Shown here one piece after another: positions 1-11,011 of a stretch of 64,000 bases of DNA. The stretch spans positions 1,647,501-1,711,500 of the forward strand of contig NZ_JAHREN010000001.1 of assembly GCF_019084075.1 (NCBI RefSeq), written 5' to 3'. Both the position numbers and the translations under genes were made by a program. Position 1 is the stretch's first letter; each line of letters begins with the position of its first letter. The stretch comes from Siccirubricoccus sp. G192. Lineage in GTDB: Bacteria > Pseudomonadota > Alphaproteobacteria > Acetobacterales > Acetobacteraceae. The notes beneath the pieces were generated by a model. It had not been told where the DNA came from and made no database searches. It worked only from the letters and a program-made list of their open reading frames with translations.

Positions 1-93
1 CGCCACGGCCTCGCCGGCCTTCTTCAGCCAGCGCGCCACGGTGGCGCTGCTCACGCTTTCGCCCAGGGTGGGCACCAGGATATCGGTCGCCAT
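1..93 (-). CDS. sucB: Dihydrolipoamide succinyltransferase E2, N-terminus only
   Basis: The first 31 codons are visible; the gene runs off the left edge. The protein begins MATDILVPTLGESVSSATVA, the start of a lipoyl domain of the 2-oxoglutarate dehydrogenase E2 (family knowledge: P-x-L-G-E-S-V is the usual opening). An AGGAC ribosome site lies just upstream of the ATG. It follows sucA by 32 bp on the same strand, the normal sucA-sucB order. E2 moves the succinyl group from the E1 active site to CoA on its lipoyl arm, in the cytoplasm. Nothing can be said about the catalytic domain, which lies outside the window. Confidence 0.9.
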   Translation of the reverse strand, partial: MATDILVPTLGESVSSATVARWLKKAGEAVA

Positions 94-125
94 CGTCCTA
101 TTCGCCTTCTCGCGGATCGCCGGGG

Positions 126-2988
126 TCAGAGACCGAGCGCCTCACGCACCAGGGTTTCCTGCTGCTGCTGATGAACCTTGGCAAGGCCGGTCGCCGGGCT
201 CGCCGCCGCCTCGCGGCCCACATAGTCCGGCCGCTTCGCCTTGATATCGAGGGTCTTCAGCACGCCCTCGACCCGCCGGTCCATATGGGTCCAGGCACCC
301 ATGTTCTCGGGCTCCTCCTGGCACCAGACCACCTCGGCATTGCGGTAGGGCGCCAGTGCCCGCGCCAGGCTATTGGCAGGGAAGGGGTAGAGCTGTTCCA
401 CGCGGATCAGCGCCACATCCTGCACGCCCTCGTCGCGGCGGGCCTGCAGCAGGTCGTAATAGACCTTGCCGGTGCAGAGCACGACGCGCGTCACGGCCTC
501 CTCCGGGGCGATGGCGTCGCTCTCCGGGATCACGTAGCGGAAGGCGCTGCCGGGGCCGAACTCCGCCAGGCTGCTGACCGCCAGCTTGTGCCGCAGCAGG
601 GATTTCGGCGTCATCAGCACCAGCGGCTTGCGGTAATTCGCCTTCAACTGGCGGCGCAGCGCGTGGAAGTAGTTGGCGGGGGTGGTGAGGTTGCAGACCC
701 GCATGTTGCGCTCGGCGCAAAGCTGCAGGTAGCGCTCCAGCCGGGCCGAGGAATGCTCCGGCCCCTGGCCCTCATAGCCATGCGGCAGCAGCATCACCAG
801 GCCCGACATCCGCAGCCACTTGGTCTCGCCCGAGGCGATGAACTGGTCGATGATGACCTGAGCGCCATTGGCGAAATCGCCGAACTGCGCCTCCCACAGC
901 ACCAGGGTGTTCGGGTCCGCGAGCGTATAGCCGTATTCCAGGCCCAGCACGCCTATTTCGGAGAGCAGGGAGTTGAAGGCTTCGAACCGCGCTTGGCCCT
1001 CGCGGATATTATTCAGCGGCACGTATTCCGCCTGGGTGTTCTGGTCGATCAGCACGGCATGGCGGTGGCTGAAGGTGCCGCGCTGCACATCCTCGCCGGA
1101 GAGCCGCACGCGGTGCCCGTCCAGCAGCAGGGTGCCGAAGCCCAGCGCTTCGCCGGTGGCCCAGTCGATCCCCTCGCCGCTCGCGATCGCCTGACGCTTG
1201 GCCTCGAGCTGGCGGACGATCTTGGGATTGGTGGCGAAGCCCTCCGGCGCCCGGGCCAGCGCGCCGCCCACCTCGCGCAGCTCCTCCAGCGAGACGGCGG
1301 TGTCGTGCAGCTTCTCGACGTCATCCTCGGAGCCGGCGGATTTCAGCCCGCTCCAATGGCCTTCCAGCCAATCCGCCTTGTTCGGCTTGAAGGTCTGGGA
1401 GGCCTGGTAGGCTTCCTCCATCTTCTGATTGAAGGCATCCAGGATCGCCTTCGATTCCTCGGCCGGCACCGAGCCCTCGGCCGCCAGCCGCTCGACATAG
1501 AGGGTCCGGGTGGTCTTCATCTCCCGGATGCGGCTGTACATGATCGGCTGGGTGAAGGCCGGCTCGTCGCTCTCGTTATGGCCGTGGCGGCGGTAGCAGA
1601 CGATGTCGAGCACCACGTCGGTGGAGAATTCCTGGCGGAACTCGGCGGCCAGGCGCGCGGCGAAGACCACCGCCTCCGGGTTGTCGCCGTTCACGTGCCA
1701 GATCGGCGCCTGCACCGATTTGGCGATGTCGGTGCAGTAGAGGCCGGAATAGGCATGCGCCGGGACGGTGGTGAAGCCGATCTGGTTGTTGGTGACGATA
1801 TGCACCGTGCCGCCGGTGCGGTAGCCGATGAGCTGGCTCATCGCCATGGTCTCATAGACTAGGCCCTGGCCGGCGAAGGCGGCATCGCCATGCAGCAGCA
1901 CGCCCATGACGGAGTGCCGCCCCTTGGTGTCGCCCGCCATGTCCTGGCGCGCGCGGACCTTGCCCACCACCACCGGGTCCACCGCCTCCAGGTGGGAGGG
2001 GTTGGGTTGCAGCGAGAGATGCACCATCCGCCCGGCGATCTCGACATCCGTGCTGGTGCCGAGGTGGTATTTCACGTCGCCCGAGCCCTGCACGTCGTCC
2101 GGGTTGGCGCCGACACCCTTGAACTCGCTGAAGACCTGGGTGAAGGGCTTCTTCACCACATTCACCAGCACGTTCAGCCGGCCGCGATGCGCCATGCCGA
2201 TGGCGATCTCGTTCGCGCCCGCCTTGGCCGCGGTCTCGATCACCGTCTCCAGCGCCGGGATGGTGGTCTCGCCGCCTTCCAAACCGAAACGCTTGGTGGA
2301 GACGTATTTCTTCGCGCAGAAGGCCTCGAAGCCCTCGGCCTCGGTCAATTGCTCCAGGATCACGCGCTTGGCGGCGGTGTCGAAGGCGCTGGTCCAGGGG
2401 GGCGCCTTCCATCCGGTGCTGGATCCAGGACTTCTGGTCGGGATCCTGGATATGCATGAACTCGACGCCGATCGGGCCGCAATAGGTGGCCCGCAGCACC
2501 GCCATGATCTCGCGCACCGTGGCGGTTTCCAGCCCCAGCACGCCGGCGATGAAGATCGGCCGGTCGAGATCGGCCTCGGTGAAGCCCCAATTCTCCGGGT
2601 CCAGCTCCGGATGCGGCTTGATCTGCTGCAGGCCGAGCGGGTCGAGCTGCGCCTCCAGATGCCCGCGCACCCGGTAGCTGCGGATCAGCATCAGGGCGCG
2701 GATGCTGTCGCGCTGGGCATGGCGGATCGCCTCCGGGTCGGCCGCGGCCGCCTTGCCCTTGGCCGGGGCCTCCGGCACGGGGGCGAAGCCGCCACGCGGC
2801 CGCGGCGCCCAGGAGGCGCCCATGGCATCGCCCAGCACCGCGCGGGCATCGTCGTCGAGCGCCGCGAAAAGCTCGGCGAAGGAGGGATCGACGCTGTCCG
2901 GCCGCTCCGCCCAGCGGGCGTAGAGATCGGCGAGGAAGGCGGCGTTCGCCCCCGTCATGGCGGTTGCGAGGATGTCCACTCCGGCCAT
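126..2988 (-). CDS. sucA: 2-oxoglutarate dehydrogenase E1 (frameshifted in this sequence)
   Basis: Thiamine-diphosphate E1 that decarboxylates 2-oxoglutarate in the TCA cycle. The first about 195 codons (MAGVDILATAMTG..., including the E1 N-terminal helix and the RSYRVRGHLEAQLDPLGL region) are in one frame. The rest, from VILEQLTEAEGFEAFCAKKY to VREALGL, is in another. The break is in a C run on the coding strand (2397-2402, six bases). With five the protein reads on as GAPWTSAFDTAAKRVILEQL. Corrected length is about 953 residues, normal for SucA. Family blocks seen include HRGRLNVL, GDAAFAGQG, NNQIGFTT and RRHGHNESDEP. GGAGAAG precedes the ATG. It heads sucAB, with sucDC upstream on the same strand. 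A homopolymer error is much more likely than a real loss, since sucB, sucC and sucD are intact. Confidence 0.93.
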
Positions 2989-3154
2989 TCGTCTTCTCCG
3001 TGCCGGCCTGGGCTCAGCCGGCGTCGTTCGACTGGGTTTGTTGCGCGAGCGGCGCGCAAGGACGCACCGGATTCCAGAGATGGAAGCCCGGTGCGGGTTA
3101 ACATAGGGTCTGCGGCAGGGTTGCGGCAGTAATTGCCGCGCCCCCGCCGAAAAC

Positions 3155-4039
3155 CTAGCCTTTCAGCGCCTTCACCATGGTCGAGCCCAGCGCCGCCGGG
3201 CTTTCCGCCACATGGATGCCGGCCTCGCGCATCGCCTCCATCTTCGCCGCCGCGGTGTCCCGGCCGCCGGAGATGACGGCGCCCGCATGGCCCATGCGCC
3301 GGCCGGGCGGCGCGGTGGCGCCGGCGATGAAGCCGACCACGGGCTTGGCCTTCGGGCCGCGATTCTCGCGCGCCAGGAATTCCGCCGCCTCGATCTCGGA
3401 CTGGCCGCCGATCTCGCCGATCATGACGATGGATTTCGTCTCGGGATCGGCCAGGAACATCTCCAGCACCTCGACGAAATCGGTGCCCTTCACCGGGTCG
3501 CCGCCGATGCCGACGCAGGTGCTCTGGCCCAGCCCCGCGGCCGTGGTCTGCGCCACCGCCTCATAGGTCAGCGTGCCGGACCGCGAGACGATGCCGACCG
3601 AGCCGCGGCGGTGGATATGCCCCGGCATGATGCCGATCTTGCAGGCATCCGGGGTGATGACGCCCGGGCAATTCGGCCCGATCAGCCGCGACTTCGAGCC
3701 CGAGAGCGCCCGCTTCACCCGCACCATGTCGAGCACCGGAATGCCCTCGGTGATGCAGATGATGAGTGGAAGCTCCGCGTCGATCGCCTCCAGGATGGCG
3801 TCCGCCGCGAAGGGCGGCGGCACGTAGATCACGCTGGCATCGGCACCAGTGGCGCCGACGCATTCCGCCACCGTGTCGAAGACCGGCAGGCCGATATGGG
3901 TGGTCCCGCCCTTGCCCGGCGTCACCCCGCCCACATAGTTGGAGCCATAGGCGATGCCCTGCTCGGCATGGAAGGTGCCCTGGGCGCCGGTGAAGCCCTG
4001 GGTCATGACCTTGGTATTGGCGTCAACCAGGATCGCCAT
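3155..4039 (-). CDS. sucD: Succinyl-CoA ligase, alpha subunit
   Basis: 294 residues, the usual SucD length. The N-terminal CoA-binding Rossmann domain shows [18 protein letters not shown] and GVTPGKGG. The ligase half carries [12 protein letters not shown] and, near the C-terminus, [14 protein letters not shown], which holds the active-site histidine that is phosphorylated in the reaction. The enzyme couples succinyl-CoA cleavage to nucleotide triphosphate formation. It starts 3 bp after the sucC stop, so the two are one transcriptional unit, and it precedes sucA by 166 bp on the same strand. That spacer could hold a separate sucA promoter, but I could not place a convincing -35/-10 pair. Confidence 0.96.
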   Translation of the reverse strand: MAILVDANTKVMTQGFTGAQGTFHAEQGIAYGSNYVGGVTPGKGGTTHIGLPVFDTVAECVGATGADASVIYVPPPFAADAILEAIDAELPLIICITEGIPVLDMVRVKRALSGSKSRLIGPNCPGVITPDACKIGIMPGHIHRRGSVGIVSRSGTLTYEAVAQTTAAGLGQSTCVGIGGDPVKGTDFVEVLEMFLADPETKSIVMIGEIGGQSEIEAAEFLARENRGPKAKPVVGFIAGATAPPGRRMGHAGAVISGGRDTAAAKMEAMREAGIHVAESPAALGSTMVKALKG

Positions 4040-4042
4040 GGC

Positions 4043-5263
4043 TCAGGCCCCCTTAGCCGCGCCGGCGGCGGCCCCGTTCTTCACCGCATGCACCACCTTC
4101 TCGGCGGCATCGGCCAGGTTGTCGGCGGGGATGATGGCGAGCCCGCTCTCGGCCAGGATCTTCTTGCCAAGCTCCACATTCGTCCCCTCCAGCCGCACCA
4201 CCAGCGGCACGGAGAGGGTGAGGGTCTTGGCGGCGGCGACGATGCCCTCGGCGATCATGTCGCATTTGGCGATGCCGCCGAAGATGTTCACCAGGATCGC
4301 CTTGACGTTGGCGTCCGAGGTGATGATGCGGAAGGCCTCGGTCACCCGCGCCGCATTGGCGGTGCCGCCGACATCGAGGAAATTGGCCGGGGACGATCCG
4401 TAGAGCTTGATGATGTCCATGGTGGCCATGGCCAGGCCGGCGCCGTTCACCATGCAGCCGATCTCGCCATCGAGCGCCACGTAGTTCAGGTCGTTCCTGA
4501 CCGCCTCCAGCTCCTTCGGGTCCATCTCGCTGTCGTCGCGCAGCGCTTCCAGGTCCTTGTGGCGGAACAGCGCGTTGTCGTCGAAGGAGACCTTGGCATC
4601 CAGCGCCACGATCTCACCGGCACCGGTGACGACCAGTGGGTTGATCTCGACGATGGCGCAATCCAGTTCCTGGAAGGCCCCGTAGAGGGCGAGGACGAAT
4701 TTCACGAAGCTGGCGACCTGCTTGCCTTCCAGCCCCAGGCCGAAGGCCAGTTTCCGCGCATGGAAGCCGGAGATGCCGGAGGCCGGGTCCACCGCGACCT
4801 TCAGGATCTTCTCGGGGTGGTGCTCCGCCACCTCCTCGATCTCCATGCCGCCTTCGGTCGAGGCCATGACGGTGACGCGGGAGGTGGCGCGGTCCACCAG
4901 CAGGCCGAGATAGAGCTCCCGCCTGATGTCACAGCCATCCTCGACATAGACGCGGGAGACCAGCTTGCCGGCCTCGCCGGTCTGCTTGGTGACGAGGGTA
5001 TGGCCGAGCATGGCGGCGGCGGCGGCCTGCACCTCGGCCGGGCTTTTCACCACCCGGACGCCGCCCTTGCCATGGGGGTCGTCCTTGAAGCGGCCGGCGC
5101 CGCGGCCGCCGGCATGGATCTGCGCCTTCACCACATAGACCGGGCCGGGCAGCCTGGCCGCCGCCGCGGCGGCCTCCTCCGGCGCCCAGGCCACGCCACC
5201 CTCGAGCACGGCGACGCCGTAGCGGCGCAGCAGCTCCTTCGCCTGGTATTCGTGGATGTTCAT
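4043..5263 (-). CDS. sucC: Succinyl-CoA ligase [ADP-forming], beta subunit
   Basis: 406 residues. I start at [16 protein letters not shown], the standard SucC opening, not at an in-frame ATG 12 codons upstream. The ATP-grasp fold is seen as [19 protein letters not shown], and the C-terminal ligase domain as [14 protein letters not shown]...FLDVGGTA and [12 protein letters not shown]. The subunit supplies the nucleotide site of the succinyl-CoA synthetase heterodimer/tetramer. The order mdh-sucC-sucD-sucA-sucB on one strand is the common alphaproteobacterial TCA cluster. Its stop is 3 bp from the sucD start, so translation is probably coupled. Confidence 0.96.
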   Translation of the reverse strand: MNIHEYQAKELLRRYGVAVLEGGVAWAPEEAAAAAARLPGPVYVVKAQIHAGGRGAGRFKDDPHGKGGVRVVKSPAEVQAAAAAMLGHTLVTKQTGEAGKLVSRVYVEDGCDIRRELYLGLLVDRATSRVTVMASTEGGMEIEEVAEHHPEKILKVAVDPASGISGFHARKLAFGLGLEGKQVASFVKFVLALYGAFQELDCAIVEINPLVVTGAGEIVALDAKVSFDDNALFRHKDLEALRDDSEMDPKELEAVRNDLNYVALDGEIGCMVNGAGLAMATMDIIKLYGSSPANFLDVGGTANAARVTEAFRIITSDANVKAILVNIFGGIAKCDMIAEGIVAAAKTLTLSVPLVVRLEGTNVELGKKILAESGLAIIPADNLADAAEKVVHAVKNGAAAGAAKGA

Positions 5264-5336
5264 GGGGTCATCCTGGAGCGGTGCGGGACGGACCCGCACG
5301 GCGGGAGGGCGGAGGCATGGGCTGCGGCCGGAAGCC

Positions 5337-6353
<1,017 letters not shown>

Positions 6354-6399
6354 CTACTCCCGCCGGGCAGGAGGGGCAAGGCGCGGCCACCCGCCCGCC

Positions 6400-6900
6400 T
6401 CAGAGCGGCATGCAGCGGACGATATCGTCATGGCCCTGGGCCAGGGTGGCCATGGTGCCGGCTGGGCATGCATTGGCCTGCACCCCGGCGGCCGGCGGCA
6501 GGCCCTGGGTCCAGGACATCATCTGGCCGCCGCAGCGGGCGATGCCCCGGCTGCGCCCGCAGCCGCTGCCGGCGGCATCGGGGCTCGCGAAACCGGTGCT
6601 GGCGGAGGCGGTGCGCCAGTCGCGCGAGACGGCAAGCTGCCCCCGGATCGGCTCCGCGCGCTGCACCACCGGCCGCCGCTGCCCGGCCCGGCCGCCGCGC
6701 GCCGGCAGGCGCGCTTGCTGCATCGCGGGCCGGGCAGCGGCCGGGGCCGTCGGCCGCGCCGCCCGGCTCGCTGGTGCCACGCGGGCCGCCGGGGCGCGCT
6801 GCGCCGCGGGCGGATCGCCAGGCGTCCTGGCTTGGGCGGGGGTCAAGGCGGGGCTGCCGGCCAGCACCAGGCCGAGAAGGGCGAGCATCAGACGGCGCAT
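6400..6900 (-). CDS. Hypothetical secreted Ala/Arg/Pro-rich protein
   Basis: 166 residues. An N-terminal signal peptide is clear: MRRLMLALLGLVLAGSPA with an AQA cleavage site near residue 24. The next about 70 residues are low-complexity Ala/Arg/Pro. The last half has a more ordered look, with four cysteines (in GSGCGRSRGIARCGG, NACPAG and RCMP), so it may hold disulfides in the periplasm. No family was recognised. The upstream 60 bp are notably AT-rich (TAATATGTTGTAATAAG on the minus strand), and an AGAGAG purine block lies before the ATG, so it probably has its own promoter. It lies between zapE and mdh, all on the minus strand. Confidence 0.6.
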   Translation of the reverse strand: MRRLMLALLGLVLAGSPALTPAQARTPGDPPAAQRAPAARVAPASRAARPTAPAAARPAMQQARLPARGGRAGQRRPVVQRAEPIRGQLAVSRDWRTASASTGFASPDAAGSGCGRSRGIARCGGQMMSWTQGLPPAAGVQANACPAGTMATLAQGHDDIVRCMPL

Positions 6901-6939
6901 GAATATCTCTCTGGAAGGTGTTCGACTTATTACAACATA

Positions 6940-8115
6940 TTACGTCAAATGCGCGAGGGCGAGATAATCCTGGCTCTGCATTTCCAGGAGGCGGCTCGCG
7001 GTCCGCTCGAACATGGCGGCGTTCTCGCCCTGTTCATACAGCGCATCCGGCGGCGCCGCGGCCGAGGCCACCAGCTTGCAGCGATGCTCGTAGAGCGCAT
7101 CCACCAGGGTGATGAAGCGCCGCGCCTTGTCGAAATTCTCCGGCCCGAGGCGCGGCACGCCGTCCAGCACCAGGGTGTGGAAATGCGTGGCCAGCGCCAG
7201 GTAGTCGGCTGGGCCGAGGGGCTGGCCGCAGAGCGCGTCGAATTCCGCCCGCGCCACGCCGCGCGCCGCCTCCGGCACCTCCACCCAGCGGCCCAGCACC
7301 GCCAGCCGTGCCGGCTTGCCCCTGATCTCCCCGGTCAATTCCAGGAAGGCGGCGTCGAGCGCCCGCTCCGCCCGCCCATCCGCCGGGCAGTGCCAGGTGG
7401 GCAGGCCGCGGATGCGGTCCCGCCGGTAGTCGCGCGCGGCCTCCAGGTGCAGCACGTTCAGCCGCTTCTGGATCAGCGCGATGAAGGGCAGGAAGGCGTC
7501 GCGGCCGGGCTTGCCCTTGAACAGGTCGCCGGGGGCGGTGTTGCTGGTCGCCACCACCACCACGCCGCGGGCAAACAGCGCCTCGAAGAGCCGGCCGAGG
7601 ATCATGGCATCGGTGATGTCATGCACCTGGAATTCGTCGAAGCAGAGCAGCGCCGCCTCGGCGGCGATGGAATCGGCCAGTGGCGGGATCGGGTCGGCCT
7701 CTCCGGGATTGGCCTGCTTCCAGGCATGGATGCGCTGGTGGCATTGCTGCATGAACTGGTGGAAATGGATCCGGCGCTTCCGCGGCACATCGGCGCAGGC
7801 GAAGAACAGGTCCATCAGCATGGATTTGCCGCGCCCAACCTCGCCCACGAGGTAGAGGCCCTGCGGCGTCCCCTCCGGCGCCTCATCGACCGGCTTGCGG
7901 CGGAAGAAGCGGGCCAGGAAGCCGCCCTGCTCCGGCGCCTCGGGCGAGGGGTCGTAGCCGCGCAGCCGGCGCCAGAGGTCCTGCAGCGTCTCCGCCGCCA
8001 GTTCCTGCGCCGGATCGGGCCGGAGCGTGCCGGCGGCGACCCGGGCGCGATAGGCGGGCAGCGGGCCCTGGGCGGCGCGGCCGGCTTCGGGAAGGGTGTC
8101 GAGCGGTGCGTGCAT
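6940..8115 (-). CDS. zapE: AFG1/ZapE-family ATPase (cell division)
   Basis: 391 residues from MHAPLDTLPEAGR; an upstream in-frame start would add 31 residues of non-conserved sequence. The Walker A is GEVGRGKS (about residues 91-98). The Walker B is LLCFDEFQVHDITDAMIL. FATSNT-like sensor 1 appears as VVATSNTAP. These are the blocks of the ZapE/AFG1 family, P-loop ATPases linked in E. coli to the Z-ring and to membrane-protein quality control in mitochondria. It reads on the minus strand and is divergent from the oxygenase gene at 8272. Its stop lies 39 bp from the start of the secreted orphan. Confidence 0.92.
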   Translation of the reverse strand: MHAPLDTLPEAGRAAQGPLPAYRARVAAGTLRPDPAQELAAETLQDLWRRLRGYDPSPEAPEQGGFLARFFRRKPVDEAPEGTPQGLYLVGEVGRGKSMLMDLFFACADVPRKRRIHFHQFMQQCHQRIHAWKQANPGEADPIPPLADSIAAEAALLCFDEFQVHDITDAMILGRLFEALFARGVVVVATSNTAPGDLFKGKPGRDAFLPFIALIQKRLNVLHLEAARDYRRDRIRGLPTWHCPADGRAERALDAAFLELTGEIRGKPARLAVLGRWVEVPEAARGVARAEFDALCGQPLGPADYLALATHFHTLVLDGVPRLGPENFDKARRFITLVDALYEHRCKLVASAAAPPDALYEQGENAAMFERTASRLLEMQSQDYLALAHLT

Positions 8116-8271
8116 GTCCGGGGGGCGGGATAGCCCTTCGCCTCGCCGCGGTAAACCGGCAGCGGTACGGGTTACCGGGACCTGAACCGCGGAGGAGGCA
8201 GACGTCACGCCGGCACCGGCCGCGGCGGCCTATCATGTGCAAGGCCAGATCTCCTGTCATGGGAGCCGCCG

Positions 8272-8949
8272 ATGTCCGGTGCCAGCCTGCCGCGCGCCGA
8301 AGCCCCGCCCATCCCGGGCCTGGCGGAAGCTGCCGGGCCGCTCGACCTCACCCCCTTCCTGGCCGCGCCGGTGCGGCACGACCCCTATCCCTGGATCGCC
8401 GCCTCCGGCTGCATCAGGCCGGAGACGCTGCCGGCGCTCCGGCGGGATTTTCCGCGCCTGATGCGCCCCGGCTACCACCCGGTGGAGACCTTCACGCCGC
8501 AGGGCGAATTCGCCGCGCTGCTGGCGCAGATCGAGGCCGGCGCGCTGGACCGGGCGATGCGGGAGAAATTCGGCCTGGACTTCACCGCCCTGCCGCGGCT
8601 GGTCACGGTGCGCTTCACCTCGGCCGCGCATGAGGGACGGCCGCATACCGACAGCGCCAGCAAGGTGGCCACGCTGCTGCTCTACCTGCATCAGGACTGG
8701 ACCTCGCCGGAGGGCCATATCCGCGTGCTGCGGCGGGAGTCCCTGGACGAGCCCCTGGCGGAGATCAGCCCGGCGGAGGGGAATGTCTTCGCCTTCCTGC
8801 GGTCCGGCCATTCCTGGCACGGCCACACGCCCTTCACCGGCGAGCGGCGGGTGGTGCAGGTCGCCTGGCTGCGGGACGCGAGGGATGTGGAACGCAAGCG
8901 GAGCCGCGGCCGCCTGGCCTGGTGGCTGAAGGGGCTGTTCCATCGCTAG
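8272..8949 (+). CDS. 2-oxoglutarate/Fe(II)-dependent oxygenase, prolyl-hydroxylase-like
   Basis: 225 residues. The iron-binding facial triad is visible as H125-T-D127 (in GRPHTDSASK) and H183 or H185 (WHGH), followed by R192/R193 (GERRVVQVAW), which would bind the 2-oxoglutarate carboxylate. The order HxD...H...R with about 57 residues between is that of the 2OG-FeII_Oxy superfamily. The substrate cannot be told; family members hydroxylate free amino acids, proteins or small metabolites. It stands alone, divergent from zapE and convergent with the cytochrome gene. No signal peptide, so cytoplasmic. Confidence 0.75.
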   Translation: MSGASLPRAEAPPIPGLAEAAGPLDLTPFLAAPVRHDPYPWIAASGCIRPETLPALRRDFPRLMRPGYHPVETFTPQGEFAALLAQIEAGALDRAMREKFGLDFTALPRLVTVRFTSAAHEGRPHTDSASKVATLLLYLHQDWTSPEGHIRVLRRESLDEPLAEISPAEGNVFAFLRSGHSWHGHTPFTGERRVVQVAWLRDARDVERKRSRGRLAWWLKGLFHR

Positions 8950-8970
8950 GGTCCGAGGCTGCCGCCCCGG

Positions 8971-9582
8971 CTATTGCTGCGCCATGTAATGCGCCAGCGC
9001 CGCGATCTCGGCATCGGTCACGCCATACATCACGGCATTCATGTTGGTGTCGCTGCCATGGCGCCTGCCGTCCCGGTATTGCGCCATGGCCCCCGCCAGG
9101 TATTCCTCGCGCTGCCCCGCCAGGCGCGGGATCTGCATCCGGCCGCGGTAGTCCGGCAGGTGGCAGATGCCGCAGCGCAGCCGCTCCGCCAGCAGCGCGC
9201 CGTCGTGGAACCGCCCGGCATCGCGCGGGCCGCGATCCTCGGCGGGGCCGGAGGGCAGGGCGGCGTAATGGGCGGCGAGATCCTCGATCTGCTGGTCGCT
9301 CAGCCCCTGGGCCAGGTCGGGCATCGGCGGCGCATCGCGCAGCACCTCGCGGAACAGGATCATCTGCAGGGTGATGAAATCGGCGGGCTGGCCGGCCAGG
9401 CTCGGGATATTGGGCTGGCCCGAGACGCCCTGCGGCCCATGGCAGCCGCCGCAGGAGTGTTCCTCGGCCAGCGCCCGGCCGCGTGCCGCATCGCCGGCGG
9501 CCCGGGCCGGGCCGAAGGGGAAGGCGGCGGCCAGCAGGGCCGCCGCCAACAGCAGGAACCCCGGCCTCAATCCCAGCCTCAC
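8971..9582 (-). CDS. Exported di-heme cytochrome c (c4/c553-like)
   Basis: 203 residues from a GTG start. A signal peptide (residues 1-29, ending ARAAGDA) leads to two haem c sites, C44-G-G-C47-H48 and C137-G-I-C140-H141, each in its own cytochrome c domain. This is the c4 pattern. The GTG overlaps the TGA of the upstream dehydrogenase gene (GTGA), so the two are translationally coupled. By inference the cytochrome accepts electrons from that periplasmic dehydrogenase and passes them to the respiratory chain. Confidence 0.88.
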   Translation of the reverse strand: MRLGLRPGFLLLAAALLAAAFPFGPARAAGDAARGRALAEEHSCGGCHGPQGVSGQPNIPSLAGQPADFITLQMILFREVLRDAPPMPDLAQGLSDQQIEDLAAHYAALPSGPAEDRGPRDAGRFHDGALLAERLRCGICHLPDYRGRMQIPRLAGQREEYLAGAMAQYRDGRRHGSDTNMNAVMYGVTDAEIAALAHYMAQQ

Positions 9583-10790
9583 TGGCCGTGGGTGATCCGG
9601 TAGATGGCGCCGTTCTGCTCGTCCGAGACCAGCAGCGAGCCGTCACGCCGCACCAGCACATCCACCGGGCGGCCGAGGAAGCGGTTGTTCGCCTCGTCGC
9701 GGAGCCCGGTCAGGAAGGGCTCGATGCCGGTGACATTGCCCTGCGCGTCCAGCTTCGCCACCACCACGTCATAGCCGGAGAGCTGCTCACGGTTCCAGGA
9801 GCCGCGGCGGGCAATGAAGATCTGGTTGCGATAGGCCTCCGGGAAGGCGGTGCCGGTATAGAAGCGCATCCCCAGCGAGGCGGTATGCGGCCCCAGCAGG
9901 GCGGCCGGCGCGACGAATTCGGAGCAGGGGCGGCCCGGCTGCATGAAGGGGTCCTGCCAATTGGCGGCGCAATAGGGAAAGCCGTGGTCCTCGCCGGGGC
10001 GGCGGATGCGGAGCAGCGTGTCCTCCGGCGTGTCGTTGCCGGCCCAGTCGCGGCCATTGTTGGTGGCCCAGAGCTCGCGTGTCTGCGGGTGCCAGTCGAA
10101 GCCCATGCTGTTGCGGACGCCCTTGGCCTCGATCCTTTGGCCGGAGCCGTCCGGGTTGAAGGAGAGGATCAGGGCGAAGCGGTCACGGTCGAACTCGCAG
10201 ACATTGCAGGGCACGCCCCGGTTCATGTAGAGCCGCCCGTCCGGCCCGAAGGCCAGGAACTTCCAGCCATGGTGCTCCTCGGGCGACAGGGCGAAGGCCT
10301 GGGTCAGGTCCGCCGGCTCGCCGGGGGCGTCGAGCTTGCCCTCGATGCCGTCGTAGCGCAGCACCCGGTTGATCGCGACGACATAGAGGTTGCCATCCCG
10401 CACCGCGACGCCGTTCGGCTGGTTCAGCCGCTGCGCGATGGTCCGCACCTGGCGCTGGCCGCCCTGGTCGGTGACGGCATAGACCCGGCCGATGGTGCGG
10501 GTGCCGACGAAGACGGTGCCGTTCGGCCCCTCCGCCATCATGCGGGCGCCGGGCGCGCCGGATGCCCAGAGCTCCACCTTGAAGCCCTGCGGCACCCGCA
10601 GCGCGGCGACCGGCACCTGGTCCGGCGCCGTCACCGTCATCCGCGGCGCATGCGGGGCGAGGGGGGAGGCGGCCATGCCATCCGGGCGGCCTTGCGCCCA
10701 ACTGGGCGCCGGTGGCGTGGCCGCTTGCTGGGCCATGGCAGGCAGCGCCAGGACCGCCGTGAGCCCGAGAGCCAGGCATGTGCGCATCAT
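9579..10790 (-). CDS. Periplasmic sorbosone/glucose dehydrogenase-like (PQQ beta-propeller)
   Basis: 403 residues from MMRTCLALGLTAVLALPAMAQ, a clear signal peptide; GGGAGGG lies upstream. Blocks typical of the GSDH/L-sorbosone dehydrogenase family are present: GPNGTVFVGTR, LNQPNGVAV, EEHHGWKFLAFGPDGRLY, GVRNSMGFDWHP, RDWAGNDTPEDTLLRI and GFPYC. The family has a six-bladed propeller that binds PQQ and oxidises sugars or sorbosone in the periplasm. The substrate here is not decidable. The following cytochrome c overlaps it by 4 bp and is the likely electron acceptor. Confidence 0.85.
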   Translation of the reverse strand: MMRTCLALGLTAVLALPAMAQQAATPPAPSWAQGRPDGMAASPLAPHAPRMTVTAPDQVPVAALRVPQGFKVELWASGAPGARMMAEGPNGTVFVGTRTIGRVYAVTDQGGQRQVRTIAQRLNQPNGVAVRDGNLYVVAINRVLRYDGIEGKLDAPGEPADLTQAFALSPEEHHGWKFLAFGPDGRLYMNRGVPCNVCEFDRDRFALILSFNPDGSGQRIEAKGVRNSMGFDWHPQTRELWATNNGRDWAGNDTPEDTLLRIRRPGEDHGFPYCAANWQDPFMQPGRPCSEFVAPAALLGPHTASLGMRFYTGTAFPEAYRNQIFIARRGSWNREQLSGYDVVVAKLDAQGNVTGIEPFLTGLRDEANNRFLGRPVDVLVRRDGSLLVSDEQNGAIYRITHGQ

Positions 10791-10918
10791 GGAAATTCCC
10801 TCCCGCAGGCGCCATTCGGCGGCGCCCTTGCAGAGGATAGGGTATGGGGGCGCCCGCTCCCGCTGCAAGGCCGCCGGAACTACAAGGCCGGGAACGGCTC
10901 CGGCGACCTGCCGTCTCA

Positions 10919-10936
10919 CATAAAGATATCCTTATG
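10919..10936. promoter_or_regulatory. Palindromic operator candidate upstream of ahcY
   Basis: CATAAAGATATCCTTATG is an 18-bp palindrome with eight of nine pairs complementary. It stands out as AT-rich in GC-rich DNA and lies 76 bp before the ahcY ATG, in the divergent ahcY/dehydrogenase spacer. S-adenosylhomocysteine-responsive ArsR-type repressors control methionine-cycle genes in proteobacteria, so that is my guess for the protein that binds it. The regulator itself is not in this window. Confidence 0.5.
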
Positions 10937-11011
10937 AATGGCCCATCCCCCTGGCCAGCCGGGCTGCCCCGTGCTAGGGCCGCCGCCACGCATCTGCAGG
11001 AACCGACAGAC

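Noticed and set aside
10937..11011. A riboswitch (SAH or SAM type) in the ahcY leader
   Set aside because: The short leader shows no conserved pseudoknot-like layout that I can recognise; only the palindrome upstream stands out.
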